A stretch of 9,361 nt of DNA, taken from Desulfuromonadales bacterium (GTDB lineage: Bacteria; Desulfobacterota; Desulfuromonadia; Desulfuromonadales; JACZKF01). The stretch covers positions 1-9,361 of the forward strand of contig JACZKF010000086.1 in assembly GCA_014860175.1 (NCBI GenBank), given 5' to 3'. The position numbers were made by a program, and so were the translations under genes. Under the pieces are notes generated by a model. That model saw only the letters and a list, made by a program, of their open reading frames with translations, did no database searches and had not been told where the DNA came from. Shown here one piece after another: positions 5,170 through 9,361 of this stretch; the first letter of the stretch is position 1; each line of letters opens with the position of its first letter.

Positions 5170-7861
5170 CACCGTCCTCCTTGTAGAGCCCCCACCCCAT
5201 TTGTTCTCCGTACCAAGCCGAAAGCTCTGGTGTCAGCGGAAACATTTCGACCCATTTCAACGCCTTGTATTCTTCTTTCAACGCCGCAAGAGAAGCTTGC
5301 AACGGTGCAGGCACCATTTCATTCGCCTTTTGCCATTGCCACTTCGGCACGCTCAGCATGCTCATGTCCCAGGCGAATTCCTCCACCTCGGCGTAAGGCC
5401 GCCACCCTTGGGCACTGGCGACCACCAAGGCAATTCGCACCGAATCGTCGCCCAGCCGGGTCGGTACTCTGGATTCATCTTCCCATCCGCCACCGTCCGA
5501 GCTGGACCGGCTGTACCCTTTGGCGAGTTTCAGGGCGTTCAGGTTGGCCATGCTCAATTTGCCGCTATCCTCGCCGAGCGCTTTCCAGGTAAGTTCCGCC
5601 AGTGCTGTCGGTATCGCCTCTTGCGCTTCGTCGCCATAGACCCCCTCGATCAACTCGCGTGCGTCACCGGGCATACGCAATCGGCCCGCTTTGCCAAGCA
5701 GTTGATGTGTCAGCCACAACTGCCCCACATGCGGATAAACCGCCTGGGTGCCGGGCATTGCCGCTTTGAGCCAATTTTCCGCCGGCTCCTCGGACGTCTT
5801 AGGGCCGAACACATAAAGCGTTGGCGCTCCCCGTTGATCAACTGCGCCCTCTTTGCAGAGCCGATTCCCGGCGGCATTGCGGACGTGCCTGTGTTCACGG
5901 CCAGCCCGCTGAATGAGCAGGTCAATAGGGGCAAGATCGGAGATCATGAGGTCGAAATCGAGATCCAACGATTGCTCCACCACCTGGGTCGCGATCAAAA
6001 TCCGACCTCGGCGCACTTCGGCTGTCGAATCCTTGCCGAAATGAGCTATTGTCGCGGATTCGATCCTCTGCCGATCGATCATGGCAAACCGACTGTGAAA
6101 GAGGGTCAACCTACCCTTCTCAATCCAATCCTGCCGTGCCAGCTGGTGATAAGTTTCGACGGCATCGCCAACGGTGTTGCGCACCCAGCAGACGCACTTT
6201 CCCTGTGCAACGGCTCCCTTTATTACTTCCACCGCCTGATAGATCGAATCGAGCAACGAAACGGCTACGGTCCTTTCAACTTCGCGGCGGGTAGCGAGTG
6301 GGGTTTCCGTTTGGCCGGTGGTGGGAAAGTGGGTCGCGAGAGGATAGGCATTGGACTGCTCCAGCTCTGGCGCCCTTAGACCGGCACCGTCGGCAAAGGC
6401 GTGCAGATAGTTTGCCCGCATAGCGCGTGGCAAGGTTGCGGAGAGCAGAATCGCACTGCCACCTTGGGCCGCGTGGTATTCAAGAAGACGCTGCAACAGA
6501 TGGTTCATGTACGGGTCATAGGCATGAACTTCATCAACGACAAGAACCTTGTGGCCAAGTCCCATACAGCGCAAGGACTGGTGCTTGGCGGGTAACACGG
6601 CCAATAAGGCTTGATCAAGGGTGCCAACGCCTACCTCGGCCAGCAAGGCCTTTTTACGGCTGTCCGCAAGCCAGGCGCCGCAAAAGGCTTCGGCAGTTTC
6701 CTCATCACGGGCATAAGCTCGCCGGCCGGCGTGATTCTCCGGCAAGACAAGCGACTGGCGAAAACCTTCGGAAAGATGCCGCGCACCATGTGCCAATGCC
6801 AGCGAGGGCAAGGCGTCTTCCGCATATAACCGTCTGTACGCTTTGCCCAGACGCTCATACATGGCGTTGGCCGTGGCCATGGTCGGAAGCGCAACGTACA
6901 ATCCATTCGCCAGCCCGATTGCCATTAGGCGATGGGCTAATATCACGGCAGCTTCGGTCTTGCCGGCACCGGTAACGTCCTCAAGAATGAATAGTTGATT
7001 TGTCTCGGCTAGTTCGCGCATTTCCGCCCATTTTTGGAGCGGTGTCGGTACATGAATGAAGGGAAACAGGTGACTGATTCCGGCATAGGAGCTGACAGGT
7101 GAATATTCGAGCCGAGCTTGTTTTATGACCTGTTCAGCGAGAAGCATTGCATGGTCCCGCCAATAATCAGCCAAACTGATTTCGTGTTGACAAAATGTTT
7201 CCGGTGTCCGACTCGATCCCAGCCAATCGGCCATTATAACGATCCCGGCAAGGGACCAGGAGGCCAGTTTCAGGCGCTGGCAAAACGACTTGTCGGCAAG
7301 AAAAATCGTATCGCTGTCCGACAAGAACAGGTGGCAAACTGATTCCACAAATTGAAGGGCTGCCTCTTTGTCCTGCGTGGTGAAATGATTGGATAAGCTG
7401 ATGGGTGTGGTTTTTGGTGGGAGCCCATGATGGCCGGTGACAATCTGGATCCAGACATCCAGGGTTCTTCGGAATTGAGTTGAATCGGGGAAAACGCCGG
7501 ATTTGCATAACCGGGCAAGGAGACCCTCCTCATCCTCCCATAACTGATATCCGAGAGTATCGTGCCGTTCTGTATAAGGTTTCTGACGACTCCCTGGCAC
7601 GAGATCTGGGGAAAGGCCAGTGACCAGACCCTGAAATGCTGTGGCGAACTTGCCGATGTCATGCAAACAGATAAAGAAGACAAAAAAGCGTTGCAACAGT
7701 TCCGGCGAAATTGCCAGTTGCGCGGCCTGGCGCTGGCAGAGGGGCTTTTCCGGATCAAGCAGAAGCCACCCCACCGCCGCGACATCAAGGCAGTGATACG
7801 GCAGTAAATGGTAGCTGCCGTTTTCGGAGGTTTTGCCCCAGTACTGAAAGCAGGCTTGCAC
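5156..7861 (-). CDS. cas3: Cas3, HD nuclease-helicase of the type I-E system
   Basis: Cas3 is recruited by Cascade bound to target DNA, nicks the displaced strand and degrades it while moving 3' to 5'. The 901-aa product has both domains. HD nuclease: H23 (PYHCLDVA), H67-D68 in LHDIGK, H100, the TGHHG motif (143-147) and D212 (ADWLG). Superfamily 2 helicase: PTPLQ (272-276), Walker A VTGAGKT (296-302), DEVH box (443-446), SATLP (474-478), ATQVVEQSLDLDFD (624-637) and motif VI QRAGREHRH (651-659). Length is normal. The start is GTG at 7861, with GAGGTGA just upstream; an in-frame TGA two codons before rules out an earlier start. It is the first gene of the operon and follows a terminator, so it should be driven from the 7862-8073 gap. 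Nothing suggests loss of activity. Confidence 0.97.
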   Translation of the reverse strand: MQACFQYWGKTSENGSYHLLPYHCLDVAAVGWLLLDPEKPLCQRQAAQLAISPELLQRFFVFFICLHDIGKFATAFQGLVTGLSPDLVPGSRQKPYTERHDTLGYQLWEDEEGLLARLCKSGVFPDSTQFRRTLDVWIQIVTGHHGLPPKTTPISLSNHFTTQDKEAALQFVESVCHLFLSDSDTIFLADKSFCQRLKLASWSLAGIVIMADWLGSSRTPETFCQHEISLADYWRDHAMLLAEQVIKQARLEYSPVSSYAGISHLFPFIHVPTPLQKWAEMRELAETNQLFILEDVTGAGKTEAAVILAHRLMAIGLANGLYVALPTMATANAMYERLGKAYRRLYAEDALPSLALAHGARHLSEGFRQSLVLPENHAGRRAYARDEETAEAFCGAWLADSRKKALLAEVGVGTLDQALLAVLPAKHQSLRCMGLGHKVLVVDEVHAYDPYMNHLLQRLLEYHAAQGGSAILLSATLPRAMRANYLHAFADGAGLRAPELEQSNAYPLATHFPTTGQTETPLATRREVERTVAVSLLDSIYQAVEVIKGAVAQGKCVCWVRNTVGDAVETYHQLARQDWIEKGRLTLFHSRFAMIDRQRIESATIAHFGKDSTAEVRRGRILIATQVVEQSLDLDFDLMISDLAPIDLLIQRAGREHRHVRNAAGNRLCKEGAVDQRGAPTLYVFGPKTSEEPAENWLKAAMPGTQAVYPHVGQLWLTHQLLGKAGRLRMPGDARELIEGVYGDEAQEAIPTALAELTWKALGEDSGKLSMANLNALKLAKGYSRSSSDGGGWEDESRVPTRLGDDSVRIALVVASAQGWRPYAEVEEFAWDMSMLSVPKWQWQKANEMVPAPLQASLAALKEEYKALKWVEMFPLTPELSAWYGEQMGWGLYKEDGDEPD

Positions 7862-7893
7862 ACTTCACCTCATTTCAATGTGTGATAATCCAT

Positions 7894-7907
7894 GCAAGAA
7901 TTTTTGC
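7894..7907. promoter_or_regulatory. Imperfect palindrome in the cas3 leader, possible operator
   Basis: GCAAGAATTTTTGC reads the same on both strands apart from one central pair (G opposite T). It lies about 35-45 bases before the cas3 start and downstream of the candidate -10 box, a position where a repressor could act. Short A+T-rich palindromes also arise by chance, so this is only a candidate. Confidence 0.25.
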
Positions 7908-7931
7908 TAAACTAATTGCCCACTTCCGCCT

Positions 7932-7960
7932 ATTTCAGACTATACGAATCAAATTGTCAG
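7932..7960 (-). promoter_or_regulatory. Candidate sigma-70-type promoter for the cas operon
   Basis: On the minus strand CTGACA (7960-7955, five of six to TTGACA) is followed after 17 bases by TGAAAT (7937-7932, four of six to TATAAT). Transcription would begin near 7925, giving a leader of about 65 bases before the cas3 GTG. The -10 box is weak. A separate promoter is nevertheless required because a terminator lies upstream, and this is the best-spaced pair I found. Confidence 0.35.
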
Positions 7961-8073
7961 AATATGTCATCTGGTGCATGTTCTGCTCCAGGGGATGGAT
8001 TCTTGACACATGGATTTCCGATAACCTGGCTTCAAATACTGAGTGAATTGAAAGGGCACTGATTCCCGAAAAC

Positions 8074-8115
8074 GAACAAAGCCACCCACCTTGGCAATTG
8101 GCCAAGACGGGCGGC
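8074..8115 (-). terminator. Intrinsic terminator of the lipoprotein gene transcript
   Basis: Bases 8081-8095 and 8101-8115 form a 15-bp stem around a 5-base loop. As minus-strand RNA all 15 positions pair (12 Watson-Crick, 3 G-U); as plus-strand RNA three pairs fail, so the element is built for the minus strand. It is followed on that strand by TTTGTTCGTTTT. It lies about 110 bases past the lipoprotein stop and insulates the cas operon from that transcript. Confidence 0.8.
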
Positions 8116-8224
8116 TTCATGGATCTGTCAGAGTTTCGGTCATCTCCCCTCCCCTCCGATGAGCCGATTAGTCTTTTCTACCCCCTTTAATCCTAAAGGT
8201 CAATGAAAGCTTCTTAAACCCTCT

Positions 8225-8872
8225 CTACCGCCGCAGATTCGGCAGCACCAACCTGGAAGCTTCGTAGATGTAGGCATTGCCGCGCAGAATCGGCAGGCGC
8301 TTGACCGAGACCTGGACCGGGTAGCCGATGGCTTCTTCCCAGGTCTGGTGGGGGAGAGAGTCGGCGGTCCAGGTCTGGCCGTCCCATTCGATGGGGGTGC
8401 TGGCCACCAGGTAGATCTGCAGAGGTTCTTCACCGGCAGGGGGCTGGAGGAAGAAGGAGCGGTAGTACTGCATGGAACCGCGGCCGAGATCGAGAAACGT
8501 CCCCTGGAGCGGGTTGGTCGGCGGCATGTTGGCGTCAGCGATGGTCAGGGCTTTGAGCTGCAGCACCGCCAGCTTGACCCGGCCGGAGTTCTCCCGCACC
8601 TCCTGGTAGGCCACCTCGACCCGGTCACCCGGCTGGGAGCGGTAGTTCTCCGGAAGGTACTGGGTCAACTCACCGGTGCGGAAGATCGTCTCCTCACCGG
8701 CCGCATCTTTGATCCCGAAACTGCCGCGGCTCTGGGTCGAAACGACCCCTTCGACGGTTTTCGCCCGCAGCCAGAGCAGATCTTCGGCGGTGTAGTGAGG
8801 TTGGGCACAGCCGGCCAGGGCCGAAAGCAGGAAACTGAGGATCAGATAAAACCGAACGCTTCTTCTTGGCAT
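8225..8872 (-). CDS. Predicted lipoprotein of unknown function
   Basis: The 215-aa product starts with a short basic region (MPRRSVR), a hydrophobic stretch and the lipobox L-A-G-C with C22 as the lipidation site, so it should be exported and anchored in a membrane, probably the outer membrane. The mature part is soluble-looking and rich in beta-strand-type segments. Residues about 38-105 (VEGVVSTQSRGSFGIKDAAG and RVEVAYQEVR...VKLAVLQL) resemble a small OB-like barrel; that is inference. I recognise no named family or catalytic motif. I chose the ATG at 8872 because AAGGGAG lies 6 bases upstream and it gives a normal signal peptide; an in-frame ATG at 8896 would add 8 residues with poorer spacing. 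It starts 51 bases after the antiporter-type gene and is probably co-transcribed with it. It has no evident link to the CRISPR system. Confidence 0.85.
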   Translation of the reverse strand: MPRRSVRFYLILSFLLSALAGCAQPHYTAEDLLWLRAKTVEGVVSTQSRGSFGIKDAAGEETIFRTGELTQYLPENYRSQPGDRVEVAYQEVRENSGRVKLAVLQLKALTIADANMPPTNPLQGTFLDLGRGSMQYYRSFFLQPPAGEEPLQIYLVASTPIEWDGQTWTADSLPHQTWEEAIGYPVQVSVKRLPILRGNAYIYEASRLVLPNLRR

Positions 8873-8923
8873 TGCACACTCCCTTGTTGATGGCATCGTA
8901 TTTCAGGCTCCCGGTCAGGAGCA

Positions 8924-9361
8924 TCAATTGGCGTCAAATTCACTGTTATCTGCCGCATCCCGACCGGGAGGCTGCAGCAGCCTGCGGGCGGCCTCGATCG
9001 CCTCCCGGGTGCCGGTCAGCGCCAGGACATCCCCCTGGCGCAGACTCTCACTGGCGGTCGGGACCAGCACACTTTCTTCCCCCCGGGTGATGGCAAGGAT
9101 GGTGGCGCCGGTCAGCACCCGCAGATTCAGCTCGACCAGAGTCCGGCCGACCGCTGGCGAATCGGCTTCGATCGGCACGGCGGTCAGGGCTCCCAGACCC
9201 GGCATCAGCTGCTCGACCTGCTTGAGGCGCTCATCGCTGGAGCCGGCCGGGCGCCCGTACGACTGCCGGGCCAGGGCGTCGACGATGACCTCGGCTCCGG
9301 CTCGCACGTGCCCCTGAAGGTTGGTGGCGCTGCGCCAGAAGGCGACCCCGAGCACCCCGAC
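8924..9361 (-). CDS. Cation:proton antiporter-type protein, C-terminal part with TrkA-C domain (5' end off window)
   Basis: The reading frame is open to the right edge, so only the last 145 residues are seen. The first visible residues (VGVLGVAFWR) look like the end of a final membrane helix, followed by the cytoplasmic linker HVRAGAEVIVDALARQS. Visible residues about 55-130 form an RCK_C/TrkA-C regulatory domain: VGRTLVELNLRVLTGATILA, then RGEE, then GDVLALTGTREAIEAA. This arrangement is typical of KefB/CPA2-type cation:proton antiporters and related K+ transport proteins, where the domain senses small ligands. The exact substrate cannot be judged without the membrane part. It ends in a short acidic tail. 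Confidence 0.75.
   Translation of the reverse strand, partial: VGVLGVAFWRSATNLQGHVRAGAEVIVDALARQSYGRPAGSSDERLKQVEQLMPGLGALTAVPIEADSPAVGRTLVELNLRVLTGATILAITRGEESVLVPTASESLRQGDVLALTGTREAIEAARRLLQPPGRDAADNSEFDAN

Larger units (their letters stand above)
7862..8224. other. Intergenic region between the lipoprotein gene and cas3
   Basis: This gap of about 360 bases has no convincing gene. The left two thirds (7862-8073) are A+T-rich relative to both flanks and form the upstream region of cas3, with a weak promoter candidate and a 14-bp imperfect palindrome. The middle holds the terminator of the lipoprotein transcript (8074-8115). The remaining 8116-8224 is the 3' untranslated region of that gene, with C-rich and A+T-rich patches and nothing recognisable. 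Short reading frames here overlap the terminator and lack ribosome binding sites. Confidence 0.7.

Noticed and set aside
5069..6379. Long plus-strand open reading frame of 436 codons
   Set aside because: It lies antisense to cas3 (and the start of cse1), whose motifs are unmistakable. Its translation shows no recognisable domain and it has no supporting ribosome binding site.
8003..8008. Perfect TTGACA on the plus strand upstream of cas3
   Set aside because: No acceptable -10 box follows at 16-18 bases, and there is no plus-strand gene downstream to drive.
7935..8120. Minus-strand frame of 61 codons between the lipoprotein gene and cas3
   Set aside because: It runs through the terminator hairpin, its start lies within the stem flank, and the translation resembles no protein family.
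8907..8922. Small inverted repeat GCTCC/GGAGC between the antiporter-type gene and the lipoprotein gene
   Set aside because: A 5-bp stem with no U-run after it on the minus strand is too weak to be a terminator; the two genes are probably co-transcribed.

Overview
The window carries the interference (effector) half of a type I-E CRISPR-Cas system, encoded on the minus strand and running from about 7861 down to 218. The gene order is cas3, cse1 (casA/cas8e), cse2 (casB/cas11), cas7e (casC), cas5e (casD), cas6e (casE). All six are full length with their key motifs visible. Each has its own strong Shine-Dalgarno sequence, and the genes overlap or sit within about 25 bases of one another, so they form one translationally coupled operon. 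Cas6e should cut the pre-crRNA. Cas5e, Cas6e, Cas7e, Cse1 and Cse2 should form Cascade around each crRNA. Cas3 should nick and degrade DNA that Cascade has bound.

Upstream of the operon (right side, 8225-9361) are two minus-strand genes that look like ordinary chromosome and are visibly richer in G+C. One is the 3' end of a cation:proton antiporter-type protein with a C-terminal TrkA-C (RCK_C) domain, running off the right edge. The other is a small outer-envelope lipoprotein of unknown function. A strong intrinsic terminator (8074-8115) separates them from the cas operon. The operon therefore needs its own promoter in the 7862-8073 gap, and a weak candidate is visible.

Downstream of cas6e (1-217) there is no cas1 or cas2, which usually follow in this subtype, and no CRISPR repeat. 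A short reading frame there (minus strand, 216-127) ends in a sequence strikingly like the Cas6e C-terminal glycine loop. I read it as the worn 3' end of a second cas6e gene, evidence that a second type I-E module was once here. Beyond it lies an A+T-rich stretch (about a quarter G+C over bases 1-120). It carries three AAGTTAACTT-like palindromes spaced 22-23 bases apart and a possible start codon of a further minus-strand gene at the left edge.

The organism cannot be named from the window. Lipoprotein export, the antiporter type and codon use suggest a moderately G+C-rich Gram-negative bacterium; a Desulfuromonas/Geobacter-like lineage is a guess only. The main system is a known one. The less ordinary points are the cas6e remnant, the absence of adaptation genes at their usual place, a roughly 70-residue expansion inside Cas6e, and the palindrome cluster at the left end.
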